Positions 20,291-35,290 are shown, counted from the stretch's first letter. The stretch is DNA of 64,000 nt from Aplectana chamaeleonis (GCA_029168955.1 JAPDOI010000961.1:182545-246544); one strand, 5' to 3'. Notes: a model not told the origin generated them from the letters alone. Program-made: numbers and translations.

Positions 20291-23200
20291 CTCCATGTAG
20301 TATCTGTTTGGCTTCGCCAAACGATGGGCCGGCTTCGCCGGCCACCCTCCATGTAGTATTCGTTTGGCTTCGCCAACGATGGGCCGGCTTCGCCGGCCAC
20401 CCTCCATGTAGTATTCGTTTGGCTTCGCCAAACGATGGGCCGGCTTCGCCGGCCACCCTCCATGTAGTATTCGTTTGGCTTCGCCAAACGATGGGCCGGC
20501 TTCGCCGGCCACCCTCCATGTAGTATTCGTTTGGCTTCGCCAAACGATGGGCCGGCTTCGCCGGCCACCCTCCATGTAGTATTCGTTTGGCTTCGCCAAA
20601 CGATGGGCCGGCTTCGCCGGCCACCCTCCATGTAGTATTCGTTTGGCTTCGCCAAACGATGGGCCGGCTTCGCCGGCCACCCTCCATGTAGTATTCGTTT
20701 GGCTTCGCCAAACGATGGGCCGGCTTCGCCGGCCACCCTCCATGTAGTATTCGTTTGGCTTCGCCAAACGATGGGCCGGCTTCGCCGGCCACCTCCATGT
20801 AGTATTCGTTTGGCTTCGCCAAACGATGGGCCGGCTTCGCCGGCCACCCTCCATGTAGTATTCGTTTGGCTTCGCCAAACGATGGGCCGGCTTCGCCGGC
20901 CACTACTCCATGTAGTATTCGTTTGGCTTCGCCAACGATGGCCGGCTTCGCCGGCCACCCTCCATGTAGTATTCGTTTGGCTTCGCCAAACGATGGGCCG
21001 GCTTCGCCGGCCACCCTCCATGTAGTATTCTGTTTGGCCTCGCAAAACGATGGGCCAGCTTTGCCGGACACCCTCCATGTAGTATTCGTTTGGCTTCGCC
21101 AAGACGATGGACCGGCTTAGCCGGCCACCCTCCATGTAGTATTCGTTTGGCTTGTCAAAACGATGGGTCGGCTTCGGCGGCTACCCTCTATTTAGTATTC
21201 GTTCGGCTTCGCCAAAACGATGGACCGGCTTCGCCGGCCACCTTCCATGTAGTACTCGTTTGACTCCGCCAAACGATGGGCCGGCTTTGCCGGCCACCCT
21301 TCATGTAGTATGTGGTTGACTTCGCCAAACGATGGGCCGGCTTTGCCGACCACCCTCCATGTAGTATTCGTTTGGCTTCGCCAAACGATGGGCCGGCTTC
21401 GCCGGCCACCCTCCATGTAGTATTCGTTTGGCTTCGCCATATAATGGGCCGGCTCCGCCGGCCACCCTCCATGTAGTATTCGTTTGACTTCGCCAAACGA
21501 TGGGCCGGTTTCGCCGGCCACCCTCCATGTAGTATTCGTTTGGCTTCGCCAAACGATGGGCCGGCTTCGCCGGCCACCCTCCATGTAGTATCCGTTTGGC
21601 TTCGCCAAACGATGGGCCGGCTCCGCCGGCCACCCTCCATGTAGTATTCGTTTGACTTCGCCAAACGATGGGCCGGCTTCGCCGGCCACCCTCCATGTAG
21701 TATTCGTTTGGCTTCGCTAAACGATGGGCCGGCTTTGCCGGCCACCCTCCATGTAGTATTTGTTTGACTTCGCCAAACGATGGGCCGGCTTCGCCGGCCA
21801 CCCTCCATGTAGTATTCGTTTGGCTTCGCTAAACGATGGGCCGGCTTCGCCGGCCACCCTCCATGTAGTATTCGTTTGGCTTCGCCAAACGATGGGCCGG
21901 CTTCGCCGGCCACCTCCATGTAGTATTCGTTTGGCTTGCCAACGATGGGCCGGCTTCGCCGGCCACCCTCCATGTAGTATTCGTTTGGCTTCGCCAAACG
22001 ATGGGCCGGCTTCGCCGGCCACCCTCCATGTAGTATCTGTTTGGCTTCGCCAAACGATGGGCCGGCTTCGCCGGCCACCCTCCATGTAGTATTCGTTTGG
22101 CTTCGCCAAACGATGGGCCGGCTTCGCCGGCCACCCTCCATGTAGTATTCGTTTGGCTTCGCCAACGATGGGCCGGCTTCGCCGGCCACCCTCCATGTAG
22201 TATCTGTTTGGCTTCGCCAAACGATGGGCCGGCTTCGCCGGCCACCCTCCATGTAGTATTCGTTTGGCTTCGCCAAACGATGGGCCGGCTTCGCCGGCCA
22301 CCCTCCATGTAGTATTCGTTTGGCTTCGCCAACGATGGGCCGGCTTCGCCGGCCACCCTCCATGTAGTATTCGTTTGGCTTCGCCAACGATGGCCGGCTT
22401 CGCCGGCCACCCTCCATGTAGTATTCGTTTGGCTTCGCCAAACGATGGGCCGGCTTCGCCGGCCACCCTCCATGTAGTATTCGTTTGGCTTCGCCAACGA
22501 TGGGCCGGCTTCGCCGGCCACCCTCCATAGTATTCGTTTGGCTTCGCCAAACGATGGGCCGGCTTCGCCGGCCACCCTCCATGTAGTATTCGTTTGGCTT
22601 CGCCAAACGATGGGCCGGCTTCGCCGGCCACCCTCCATGTAGTATCTGTTTGGCTTCGCCAAACGATGGGCCGGCTTCGCTGGCCACCTCCATGTAGTAT
22701 TCGTTTGGCTTCGCCAACGATGGGCCGGCTTCGCCGGCCACCCTCCATGTAGTATTCGTTTGGCTTCGCCAAACGATGGGCCGGCTTCGCCGGCCACCCT
22801 CCATGTAGTATTCGTTTGGCTTCGCCAAACGATGGGCCGGCTTCGCCGGCCACCCTCCATGTAGTATTCGTTTGGCTTCGCCAAACGATGGGCCGGCTTC
22901 GCCGGCCACCCTCCATGTAGTATCTGTTTGGCTGCGCCAAACGATGGGCCGACTTCGCCGGCCACCCTCTATGTAGTATCTGTTTGGCTTCGCCAAACGA
23001 TGGGCCGGCTTCGCATACCACTCTCCATGTAGTATTCGTATCGCTACGCCAAACGGTGGGCCGGATGCGCCGGCCACCCTCCATGTGGTATTCATTTGGC
23101 TTCGCCAAACGATGGGCCGGCTTCGCCGGCCACCCTGAATGTAGTATTCCTTTGGCTTCGTCAAACGATGGGCCGGCTTCGCCGGCCACTCTGCATGTAA

Positions 23201-26200
23201 TATTCGTTTGGCTTCGCCAAACGATGGGTCGACTTCGCCGGCCACCCTCCATGTAGTATTCGTTTGGCTTCGCAAACGATGGGCCGGCTTCGCCGGCCAC
23301 CCTCCATGTAGTATTCGTATCGCTTCGCCAAATGATGGGCCGGCTTGGCCGGCCACTCTCCATGTAGTATTCGTTTGGCTTCGCCGAACGATGGGTCGGC
23401 TTCACCGACCACCCTCCATGTAGTATTCGTTTGGCTTCGCCAAACGATGGGTCGGCTTCGCCGGCCACCCTCCATGTAGTTTGTGTTTGGCTTCGCCAAC
23501 GATGGGCCGGCTTCGCCGGCCACCTCCATGTAGTATTCGTTTGGCTTCGCCAACGATGGGCCGGCTTCGCCGGCCACCCTCCATGTAGTATTCGTTTGGC
23601 TTCGCCAAACGATGGGCCGGCTTCGCCGGCCACCCTCCATGTAGTATTCGTTTGGCTTTCGCCAAACGATGGCCGGCTTCGCCGGCCACCCTCCATGTAG
23701 TATTCGTTTGGCTTCGCCAAACGATGGGCCGGCTTCGCCGGCCACCCTCCATGTAGTATTCGTTTGGCTTCGCCAAACGATGGTGCCGGCTTCGCCGGCC
23801 ACCCTCCATGTAGTATTCGTTTGGCTTCGCCAAACGATGGGCCGGCTTCGCCGGCCACCCTCCATGTAGTATTCGTTTGGCTTCGCCAAACGATGGGCCG
23901 GCTTCGCCGGCCACCCTCCATGTAGTATTCGTTTGGCTTCGCCAAACGATGGGCCGGCTTCGCCGGCCACCCTCCATGTAGTATCTGTTTGGCTTCGCCA
24001 AACGATGGGCCGGCTTCGCCGGCCACCCTCCATGTAGTATTCGTTTGGCTTCGCCAAACGATGGGCCGGGCTTCGCCGGCCACCCTCCATGTAGTATTCG
24101 TTTGGCTTCGCCAAACGATGGGCCGGCTTCGCCGGCCACCCTCCATGTAGTATTCGTTTGGCTTCGCCAAACGATGGCCGGCTTCGCCGGCCACCCTCCA
24201 TGTAGTATTCGTTTGGCTTCGCCAAACGATGGGCCGGCTTCGCCGGCCACCCTCCATGTAGTATTCGTTTGGCTTCGCCAAACGATGGGTCGGCTTCGCC
24301 GGCCACCCTCCATGTAGTATTCGTTTGGCTTCGCCTAACGATGGGCCGGCTTCGCCGGCCACCCTCCATGTAGTATCTCGTTTGGCTTCGCCAAACGATG
24401 GGCCGGCTTCGCCGGCCACCCTCCATGTAGTATCTGTTTGGCTTCGCCAAACGATGGGCCGGCTTCGCCGGCCACCCTCCATGTAGTATTCTGTTTGGCT
24501 TCGCCAAACGATGGGCCGGCTTTGCCGGCCACCCTCCATGTAGTATTCGTTTGGCTTCGCCAAACGATGGGCCGGCTTCGCCGGCCACCCTCCATGTAGT
24601 ATTCGTATGGCTTCGCCAAACGGTGGGCCGGCTTCGCCGGCCACTCTCATATTAGTATTCGTTTGGCTTCGCCAAACGATGGGCCGGCTTCGCCGGCCAC
24701 CCTTCAAGTAGTAATCGTTTGGCTACGCCTAACGATGGGCCGGCTTCGTCGGCCACCCTCCATGTAGTATTGGTATCGCTTCGCCAAACGGAGGGCAGGC
24801 TTCGCCGGCCACCCTCCATGTAGTATTCGTATCGCTTCGCCAAACGGTGGGCCGGCTTCGCCGGCCACTCTCAATTTAGTATTCGTTTGGCTCCGCCAAA
24901 CGATGGGGCGACTCTGCCGGCCACCCTCCATGGAGTATTTGTTTGGCTTCACCGAACGAAGGGACGGCTTCGCCGGCCACCCTCCATGTAGTATTCGTTT
25001 GGCTTCGCCTAACGATGGGCCCGCTTCGCCGGCCACCCTCCATGTAGTATTCGTTTGGCTTCGCCCAACGATGAGTCGGCTTCGCCGGCCACCCTCCATG
25101 TAGTATCCGTTTCTGTTTCCCAAACGATGGACCGGCTCCGGCGGCCACATTCTATGTAGTACTCGTTTGGCTTGGCCAAACGATGGGCCGGCTTCGCCGG
25201 CCACCCTTCATGCAGTATGTGTTTGACTTCGCCAAAGATGGGCCGGCTTCTGCCGGCCATTTCGCGTAGCACAACGATGGGCCGGCCTCCATGTAGTATC
25301 TGGCCTTCGCCAAACGATGGGAAGCGGCTTCGCCGGCCACCCTCGATGTAGTGTTTGTTTGGCTTCGCCAAACGATGGGCCGGCTTCGCCGGCCACCCTC
25401 CATGTAGTATTGGTTTGGCTTCGCCAAACGATGGGCCGCCTTCGCCGGCCACCCTCCATGTAGTATTCGTTTGGTTTCGCCAAACCATGGACCGGCTTCG
25501 CCGGCATCCCTCGATGTAGTGTTTGTTTGGCTTCGCTAAACGATGGGCCGGCTTCGCCGGCCACCCTCCATGTAGTATTCGTTTGGCTTCGCCAAACGAT
25601 GGGCCGGCTTCGCCGGCCACCCTTCATCTAGTATTCGTTTGGCTTCGCCAAACGATGGGCCGGCTTCGTCGGCCACCCTCCATCTAGTATTCGTTTGACT
25701 TCGCCAAACGATGGGCCGGCTTCGCCGGCCACCCTCCATGAAGTATTGGTTCGGCTTCGCCAAACGATGGACCGGCTACGCCGGCTACCCTCCAAGTGGT
25801 ATTCGTTTGGCTTCGCCGAACGATTGGCCGGCTTCGCCGGCCACCCTCCATCTAGTATTCCTTTGGCTTCGCCAAAGTTGGTACGGCTTCGCCGGCCACC
25901 CTCCATGTAGTATTCATTTGACTTCGCCAAAAGAAGGGCCGGCTTCGCCGGCCGCCCTCTATGTAGTATTCGTTTGGCTTCGCCGGCCACCCTCCATGTA
26001 GTATTCGTATCGCTTCGCCAAACGATGGGCCGGCTTCGCCGGCCACCCTCTATGTAGTATCCGTTTGGCTTCGCCAAACGATAGGCCGGCTTCGCATACC
26101 ACCCTCCATGTAGTATTCGGTTGGCTTCGCCAAACGATGGGCCGGCTTCGCAGGCCACCCTCCATGTAGTATTCGTTTGGCTCCTCCAAACGATGGGCCG

Positions 26201-29200
26201 GCTTCGCCGGCCACCTACCATGTAGTATTCGTTTGGCTCCGCCAAACGATGGGCCGGCTTCGCAGGCCACCTTCCATGTAGTATTCGTTTGGCTTCGCCA
26301 AACGATGGGCCGGCTTCGCAGGCCACCCTCCATGTAGTATTCGTTTGGCTTCGCCAAACGATGGGCCGGCTTCGCCGGCCACCTACCATGTAGTATTCGT
26401 TTGGCTTCGCCAAACGATGGGCCGGCTTCGCCGGCCACCTACCATGTAGTATTCGTTTGGCTTCGCCAAACGATGGGCCGTGTTCGCCGGCCACCTACCA
26501 TGTAGTATTCGTTTGGCTTCGCCAAACGATGGGCCGGCTTCGCCGGCTACCTACCATATAGTATTCGTTTGGCTTCGCCAAACGATGGGCCGGCTTTCGC
26601 CGGCCACCCTCCATGTAGTATTCGTTTGGCTTCGCCAACGATGGGTCGGTTTCGCCGGCCATCCTCCATGTAGTATTCGTTTGGCTTCGCCAACGATGGC
26701 GGCTTCGCCGGTCACGCGCCATGTAGTATTTGTTTGGCTTGGCCAAACGATGGGCCGGCTTCGCAGGCTACCCTCCATGTAGTATTCGTTTGGCTTGGTC
26801 AAACGATGGGCCGGCTTCGCAGGCCACCCTCCATGTAGTGGCCTTGCCAAACGATGGAACGGCTCCGCCGGTCTCGTACCATGTAGTATTTGTTTGGCTT
26901 GGCTAAACGATGGGCCGGCTTCGCAGGCCACCCTTGATGTAGTCTTCGTGTGGCTTCGTCAAACGATGGGCCGGCTTCGCCGGCCACCCTCCATGTAGTA
27001 TCTGTTTGGCTTCGCCAACGATGGGCCGGCTTCGCCGGCCACCCTCCATGTAGTATTCGTTTGGCTTCGCCAAACGATGGGCCGGCTTCGCCGGCCACCC
27101 TCTATGTAGTATCCGTTTGGCTTCGCCAACGATGGGCCGGGTTCGCCGGCCACGTTCCATTTAGTATTCGTTGGGTTTCGCCAAACGATGGGCCCGCTTC
27201 GCCGGCCACCATCCATGTAGTATTCGTTTGGCTTCGCCAAACGATGGGTCGGCTTCACCGGCCACATTCCGTGTAGTATTCATATGGATCGCTAACCGAT
27301 GGGCCGGCTTCGCCGGCCACCCTCTATGTAGTATTCGGTTGGCTTCGCCAAACGGTAGGCCGGGTTCGCCGGCCACGCTCCATGTAGTATTCGTTGGGTT
27401 TCGCCAAACGATGGGCCCGCTTCGCCGGCCACCCTCCATGTAGTATTCGGTTGGCTTCGCCAAACGGTAGGCCGGGTTCGCCGGCCACGCTCCATGTAGT
27501 ATTCGTTGGGTTTCGCCAAACGATGGGCCCGCTTCGCCGGCCACCCTCCATGTAGTATTCGTTTGGCTACGCCTAACGAAGTGCCGGCTCCGCTGGCCAC
27601 CCTCTATGTAGTATTCGTATCGCTTTGCCAAACGGTGGGCCGGCTTCGCCGGCCACCCTCCATGTAGTATCTGTTTGGCTTCGCCAACGATGGGCCGGCT
27701 TCGCCGGCCACCCTCCATGTAGTATTCGTTTGGCTTCGCCAAACGATGGCCGGCTTCGCCGGCCACCCTCCATGTAGTATCTGTTTGGCTTCGCCAAACG
27801 ATGGGCCGGCTTCGCCGGCCACCCTCCATGTAGTATTCGTTTGGCTTCGCCAACGATGGGCCGGCTTCGCCGGCCACCTCCATGTAGTATTCGTTTGGCT
27901 TCGCCAAACGATGGGCCGGCTTCGCCGGCCACCCTCCATGTAGTATTGGTTTGGCTTCGCCAAACGATGGGCCGCCTTCGCCGGCCACCCTCCATGTAGT
28001 ATTCGTTTGGTTTCGCCAACCATGGACCGGCTTCGCCGGCCACCTCTCCATGTAGTATTCGTTTGGCTTCGCCAAACGATGGGCCGGCTTCGCCGGCCAC
28101 CCTCCATGTAGTATTCGTTTGGCTTCGCCAACGATGGGCCGGCTTCGCCGGCCACCCTCCATGTAGTATTCGTTTGGCTCCGCCAAGCGATGGGCCGGCT
28201 TTGCCGACCACCCTCCATGTAGTATTCGTTTGACTTCGCCAAACGATGGGCCGGCTTCGCCAGCCACCCTCCATGTAGTATTCGTTTGGCTTCGCTAAAC
28301 GATGGGCCGGCTTCGCTGACCACCCTCCATGTAGTATTCGTTTGACTTCGCCAAACGATGGGCCGGCTTCGCCAGCCACCCTCCATGTAGTATTCGTTTG
28401 GCTTCGCCAAACAATGGGCCGGCTTCGCCGGCCACCCTCCATGTAGTATTCGTTTGGTTTCGCCAAACGATGGGCCGGCTCTGCCGGCCACCCTCCATGT
28501 AGTATCTGTTTGACTTCGAAAAACGATGGGCCGGCTTCGCCGGCCACCCTCTATGTAGTATTCGTTTGGCTTCGCCAAACGATGGGCCGGCTTCGCCGGC
28601 CACCCTCTATGTAGTATTCGTTTGGCTTCGCCAAACGATGGGCCGGCTTCGCCGGCCACCCTCCATGTAGTATTTGTTTGGCTTCGCCAACGATGGGCCG
28701 GCTTCGCCGGCCACCCTCCATGTAGTATTCGTTTGGCTTCGCCAAACGATGGGCCGGCTTCGCCGGCCACCCTCCATGTAGTATCTGTTTGGCTTCGCCA
28801 AACGATGGGCCGGCTTCGCCGGCCACCCTCCATGTAGTATTCGTTTGGCTTCGCCAAACGATGGGCCGGCTTCGCCGGCCACCCTCCATGTAGTATTCGT
28901 TTGGCTTCGCCAAACGATGGGCCGGCTTCGCCGGCCACCCTCCATGTAGTATTCGTTTGGCTTCGCCAAACGATGGGCCGGCTTCGCCGGCCACCCTCCA
29001 TGTAGTATTCGTTTGGCTTCGCCAAACGATGGGCCGGCTTCGCCGGCCACCCTCCATGTAGTATTCGTTTGGCTTCGCCAAACGATGGGCCGGCTTCGCC
29101 GGCCACCCTCCATGTAGTATTCGTTTGGCTTCGCCAACGATGGGCCGGCTTCGCCGGCCACCCTCCATGTAGTATTCGTTTGGCTTCGCCAAACGATGGG

Positions 29201-32200
29201 CCGGCTTCGCCGGCCACCTCCATGTAGTATTCGTTTGGCTTCGCCAAACGATGGGCCGGCTTCGCCGGCCACCCTCCATGTAGTATTCGTTTGGCTTCGC
29301 CAAACGATGGGCCGGCTTCGCCGGCCACCCTCCATGTAGTATTCGTTTGGCTTCGCCAACGATGGGCCGGCTTCGCCGGCCACCCTCCATGTAGTATTCG
29401 TTTGGCTTCGCCAACGATGGGCCGGCTTCGCCGGCCACCTCCATGTAGTATTCGTTTGGCTTCGCCAACGATGGGCCGGCTTCGCCGGCCACCCTCCATG
29501 TAGTATTCGTTTGGCTTCGCCAAACGATGGGCCGGCTTCGCCGGCCACCCTCCATGTAGTATTCGTTTGGCTTCGCCAAACGATGGGCCGGCTTCGCCGG
29601 CCACCTCCATGTAGTATTCGTTTGGCTTCGCCAACGATGGGCCGGCTTCGCCGGCCACCCTCCATGTAGTATCTGTTTGGCTTCGCCAACGATGGGCCGG
29701 CTTCGCCGGCCACATTCCATGTAGGATTTGTTTGGCTTCGCCGAACGATGGGCCGGCACCGCCGGACACCCTCCATGTAAAATTCGTTTTGCGTCGCCAA
29801 ACGATGGGCCGGCTTGGCCGGTCACCCTCCATGAAGTATTCGTTTGGCTTCGCCAACTGATGGGCCGGCTTCGCCGGCCACCCTCTATGTAGTATTCGTT
29901 TAGCTTCGCCAAACGGTGGGCCGGCTTCGCCGGCCACCCTTCATGTAGTATTCGTTTGGCTAGGCCAAACGATGGGCCGGCTTCGCCGGCCACCCTCCAT
30001 GTAGTTCTCGTTTGGCTTCGCCAAACGATGGGCCGGCTTTGCCGGCTACCCTCCATGTAGTATTCGTTTGGCTTCGCCAAACGATGGGCCGGCTTCGCCG
30101 GCCACCCTCCATGTAGTATTCGTTTGGCTTCGCCAACCGCTGGGCCGGCTTCGCCGGCCACCCTCCATGTAGTATCTGTTTGGCTTCGCCAACGATGGGC
30201 CGGCTTCGCCGGCCACCCTCCATGTAGTATTCGTTTGGCTTCGCCAACGATGGGCCGGCTTCGCCGGCCACCCTCCATGTAGTATCTGTTTGGCTTCGCC
30301 AAACGATGGGCCGGCTTCGCCGGCTCCCCTCCATGTAGTATTCGTTTGGCTTCGCCAACCGATGAGTCGGCTTCGCCGGCCACCCTCCATGTAGTATTCG
30401 TTTGGCTACGCCAAACGATGGGCCGGCTTCGCCGGCCACCCTCCATGTAGTATTCGTTTGGCTTCGCCAACGATGGGCCGGCTTCGCCGGCCACCCTCCA
30501 TGTAGTATTCGTTTGGCTTCGCCAAACGATGGGCCGGCTTCGCCGGCCACCTCCATGTAGTATTCGTTTGGCTTCGCCAACGATGGGCCGGCTTCGCCGG
30601 CCACCTCCATGTAGTATTCGTTTGGCTTCGCCAAACGATGGGCCGGCTTCGCCGGCCACCCTCCATGTAGTATTCGTTTGGCTTCGCCAACGATGGGCCG
30701 GCTTCGCCGGCCACCTCCATGTAGTATTCGTTTGGCTTCGCCAAACGATGGGCCGGCTTCGCCGGCCACCCTCCATGTAGTATTCGTTTGGCTTCGCCAA
30801 ACGATGGGCCGGCTTCGCCGGCCACCTCCATGTAGTATCTGTTTGGCTTCGCCAAACGATGGGCCGGCTTCGCCGGCCACCCTCCATGTAGTATTCGTTT
30901 GGCTTCGCCAAACGATGGGCCGGCTTCGCCGGCCACCCTCCATGTAGTATTCGTTTGGCTTCAAGCCAACCATGGGCCGGCTTCGCCGGCCAATCTCCAT
31001 GTAGTATTCGTTTGGCTTCGCTAAACGATGGGCCGGCTTCGCCGGCCACCCTCCATGTAGTATTCGGTAGGCTCCGCCAAACAATGGGCCGGCTACGCCG
31101 GCCGCCCTCCAGGTAGTATCCGTTTGGCTTCGCCAAACGATGGGCCGGCTTCGCCGGCCACCCTCCATGTAGTATTCGTTTGGCTTCGCCAACGATGGGC
31201 CGGCTTCGCCGGCCACCCTCCATGTAGTATTCGTTTGGCTACGCCAAGCGATGGGCCGGCTTCGCCGGCCACCCTCCATGTAGTATTCGTTTGGCTTCGC
31301 CAAACGATGGGTCGGCTTCGCCGGCCACCCTCCATGTAGTATTCGTTTGGCTTGGCCAAGCGAGGGGCCGGCTTCGCCGGCCACCCTCCATGTAGTATCT
31401 GTTTGGCTTCGCCAACGATGGGCCGGCTTCGCCGGCCACCCTCCATGTAGTATTCGTTTGGCTTCGCCAAACGATGGGCCGGCTTCGCCGGCCACCCTCC
31501 ATGTAGTATTCGTTTGGCTTCGCCAACGATGGGCCGGCTTCGCCGGCCACCCTCCATGTAGTATCTGTTTGGCTTCGCCAACGATGGGCCGGCTTCGCCG
31601 GCCACCCTCCATGTAGTATTCGTTTGGCTTCGCTAACGATGGGCCGGCTTCGCCGGCCACCCTCCATGTAGTATTCGTTTGGCTTCGCTAAACGATGGGC
31701 CGGCTTCGCCGGCCACCCTCCATGTAGTATTCGTTTGGCTTCGCCAACGATGGCCGGCTTCGCCGGCCACCCTCCATGTAGTATTCGTTTGGCTTCGCCA
31801 AACGATGGGCCGGCTTCGCCGGCCACCCTCCATGTAGTATTCGTTTGGCTTCGCCAACGATGGGCCGGCTTCGCCGGCCACCCTCCATGTAGTATTCGTT
31901 TGGCTTCGCCAACGATGGGCCGGCTTCGCCGGCCACCCTCCATGTAGTATTCGTTTGGCTTCGCCAAACGATGGGCCGGCTTCGCCGGCCACCCTCCATG
32001 TAGTATTCGTTTGGCTTCGCCAAACGATGGGCCGGCTTCGCCGGCCACCCTCCATGTAGTATTCGTTTGGCTTCGCCAACGATGGGCCGGCTTCGCCGGC
32101 CACCCTCCATGTAGTATTCGTTTGGCTTTGCCAAACGATGGGCCGACTTCGTCGACCACCCTCCATGTAGTAATCGTTTGGCTTTGCCAAACGATGGGCC

Positions 32201-35200
32201 GGCCTCGCCGGCCACCCTCCATGTAGTATTCGTTTGGCTTCGCCAACGATGGGCCGGCTCCGCCGGCCACCCTCTATGTAGTATTCGTTTGGCTTCGCCA
32301 AACGATGGGCCGGCTTCGCCGGCCACCCTCCATGTAGTATTCGTTTGGCTTCGCCAAACGATGGGCCGGCTTCGCCGGCCACCCTCCATGTAGTATTCGT
32401 TTGGCTACGCCAAACGATGGGCCGGCTTCGCCGGCCACCCTCCATGTAGTATTCGTTTGGCTTCGCCAAACAATGGGCCGGCTTCGCCGGCCACCCTCCA
32501 TGTAGTATTCGTTTGGCTTCGCCAAACGATGGGCCGGCTTCGCCTGCCACCCTCCATGTAGTATTTGTTTGGCTTCGCCAAACGATGGGCCGGCTTCGCC
32601 GGCTACCCTCCATGTAGTATTCGTTTGGCTTCGCCAAGCGATGGGTCGGCTTCGCCGGCCACCCTCCATGTAGTATTCGTTTGGCTTCGCCAAACGATGG
32701 GCCGGCTTCGCCGGCCACCCTCCATGTAGTATTCGTTTGGCTTCGCCAAACGATGGGCCGGCTTCGCTGGCCACCCTCTATGTAGTATTCGTTTGGCTTC
32801 GCCAATCGATGGGCCGGCTTCGCCGGCCACCCTCCATGTAGTATTCGTTTGGCTTCGCCAAACGATGGGCCGGCTTCGCCGGCCACCCTCCATGTAGTAT
32901 TCGTTTGGCTTCGCCAAACGATGGGCCGGCTTCGCCGGCCACCCTCCATGTAGTATTCGTTTGGCTTCGCCGGACGATGGGCCGGCTTCGTCGACCACCC
33001 TCCATGGTAGTATTCGTTTGGCTTCGCCAACGATGGGCCGGCTTCGCCGGCCACCTCCATGTAGTATTCGTTTGGCTTCGCCAAACGATGGGCCGGCTTC
33101 GCCGGCCACCCTCCATGTAGTATTCGTTTGGCTTCGCCAATGATGGCCGGCTTCGCCGGCCACTCCTCCATGTAGTATTCGTTTGGCTTCGCCAAACGAT
33201 GGGCCGGCTTCGCCGGCCACCCTCCATGTAGTATTCGTTTGGCTTCGCCAAACGATGGGCCGGCTTCGCCGGCCACCCTCCATGTAGTATTCGTTTGGCT
33301 TCGCCAACGATGGGCCGGCTTCGCCGGCCACCCTCCATGTAGTATCTGTTTGGCTTCGCCAAACGATGGGCCGGCTTCGCCGGCCACCCTCCATGTAGTA
33401 TTCGTTTGGCTTCGCCAACGATGGGCCGGCTTCGCCGGCCACCCTCCATGTAGTATTCGTTTGGCTTCGCCAAACGATGGGCCGGCTTCGCCGGCCACCC
33501 TCCATGTAGTATTCGTTTGGCTTCGCCAAACGATGGGCCGGCTTCGCCGGCCACCTCCATGTAGTATTCGTTTGGCTTCGCCAACGATGGGCCGGCTTCG
33601 CCGGCCACCCTCCATGTAGTATTCGTTTGGTTTCGCCAAACGATGGGCCGGCTCTGCCGGCCACCCTCCATGTAGTATCTGTTTGACTTCGAAAAACGAT
33701 GGGCCGGCTTCGCCGGCCACCCTCTATGTAGTATTCGTTTGGCTTCGCCAAACTATGGGCCGGCTTCGCCGGCCACCCTCTATGTAGTATTCGTTTGGCT
33801 TCGCCAAACGACGGGCCGGCGTTGCCGACCACCCTCCATGTAGTATTCGTTTGGCTTCGCCAAACGATGGGCCGGCTTCGCCGGCCAGCCTCTATGTAGT
33901 ATTCGTTTGGCTTCGCCAAACGATGGGCCGGCTTCGCCGGCCACCCTCCATGTAGTATTCGTTTGGCTTCGCTAAACGATGGGCCGGCTTCGCCGGCCAC
34001 CCTCCATGTAGTATTCGTTTGGCTCCGCCAAACGATGGGCCGGCTTTGCCGGCCACCCTCCATGTAGTATTTGTTTGGCTTCGCCAAGCGATGGGTCGGC
34101 TACGCCGGCCACCCTCCATGTAGTATTCGTTTGGCTTCGCCAAACGATGGGCCGGCTTCGCCGGCCACACTCCATGTAGTATTCGTTTGGCTTCGCCAAA
34201 CGATGGGCCGGCTTCGCCGGCCACCCTCCATGTAGTATTCGTTTGGCTTCGCCAAACGATGGGCCGGCTTCGCCGGCCACCCTCCATGTAGTATTCGTTT
34301 GGCTTCGCCAAACGATGGGCCGGCTTCGCCGGCCACCCTCCATGTAGTATTCGTTTGGCTTCGCCAACGATGGGCCGGCTTCGCCGGCCACCCTCCATGT
34401 AGTATTCGTTTGGCTTCGCCAAACGATGGGCCGGCTTCGCCGGCCACCCTCCATGTAGTATTCGTTTGGCTTCGCCAACGATGGGCCGGCTTCGCCGGCC
34501 ACCCTCCATGTAGTATTCGTTCGGCTGCGCCAAACGATGGGCCGGCGTTGCCGACCACCCTCCATGTAGTATTCGTTTGGCTTCGCTAAACGAGGGGCCG
34601 GCTTCGCCGGCCACCCTCCATGTAGTATTCGTTTGGCTACGCCAAACGATGGGCCGGCTTCGCCGGCCACCCTCCATGTAGTATGTGTTTGACTTCGCCA
34701 AAGATGGGCCGGCTTCGGCGGCCACACCCTATGTAGTAATCGTTTGGCTTCGCCAAACAATGGGCCGGCTTCGCCAGCCACCCTCCATGTAGTACTCGTT
34801 TGGCTTCGCCAAACGATGGGCCGGCTTCGCCGGCCACCCTCCATGTAGTATTCGTATCGCTTCGCCAAACGAGGGGCCGGCTTTGCCGGCCACCCTTTAT
34901 GTAGTATTCGTTTGGCTACGCCTAACGACGGGCCGGCTTCGCCGGCCACCCTCTATTTAGATTCCGTTTGGCTTCGCCAAACGATGGGCCGGCTTCGTCG
35001 GCCACCCTCCATGTAGTATTCGTTTGGCTTCGCCAAACGATGGGCCGGCTTCGACGGCCACATTCCGTGTAGTATTCGTTTGGCTTCGCCAAAATTTTGG
35101 GCCGGCTTTGCCGGCCCCCCTCCCTGTAGTATTCGTTTGGCTTTGCCGAACGATGGGCCGGCTTCGCCGGCCACCCTCGATGTAGTATTCGTTTGGCTTC

Positions 35201-35290
35201 GCGAAGCGATGGGCCGGCTTCGCCGGCCACCCTTTATGTAGTAATCGGTTGACTTCGCCAAAAGATGGACCGGCTCCGCCGGCCACCCTC
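20290..35290. repeat. Mosaic of homogeneous blocks and diverged junction blocks
   Basis: Near-consensus blocks (about 20.3-21.0, 21.85-22.9, 23.45-24.6, 27.65-28.1, 28.6-29.7, 30.1-30.95, 31.4-32.1, 32.8-33.6 and 34.1-34.5 kb) alternate with variant-rich blocks (about 21.05-21.8, 24.65-26.95, 27.1-27.6, 29.7-30.05 and 34.5-35.28 kb). Homogeneous blocks mix 56 and 55 bp monomers and an ATCTG-for-ATTCG variant. Variant blocks contain cassettes shared with distant blocks: GTAGGATTTG plus AAATTCGTTTTGC at 17.37-17.45 and 29.72-29.79 kb; CTATTTAGATTCCG at about 20181 and 34961. Confidence 0.8.
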
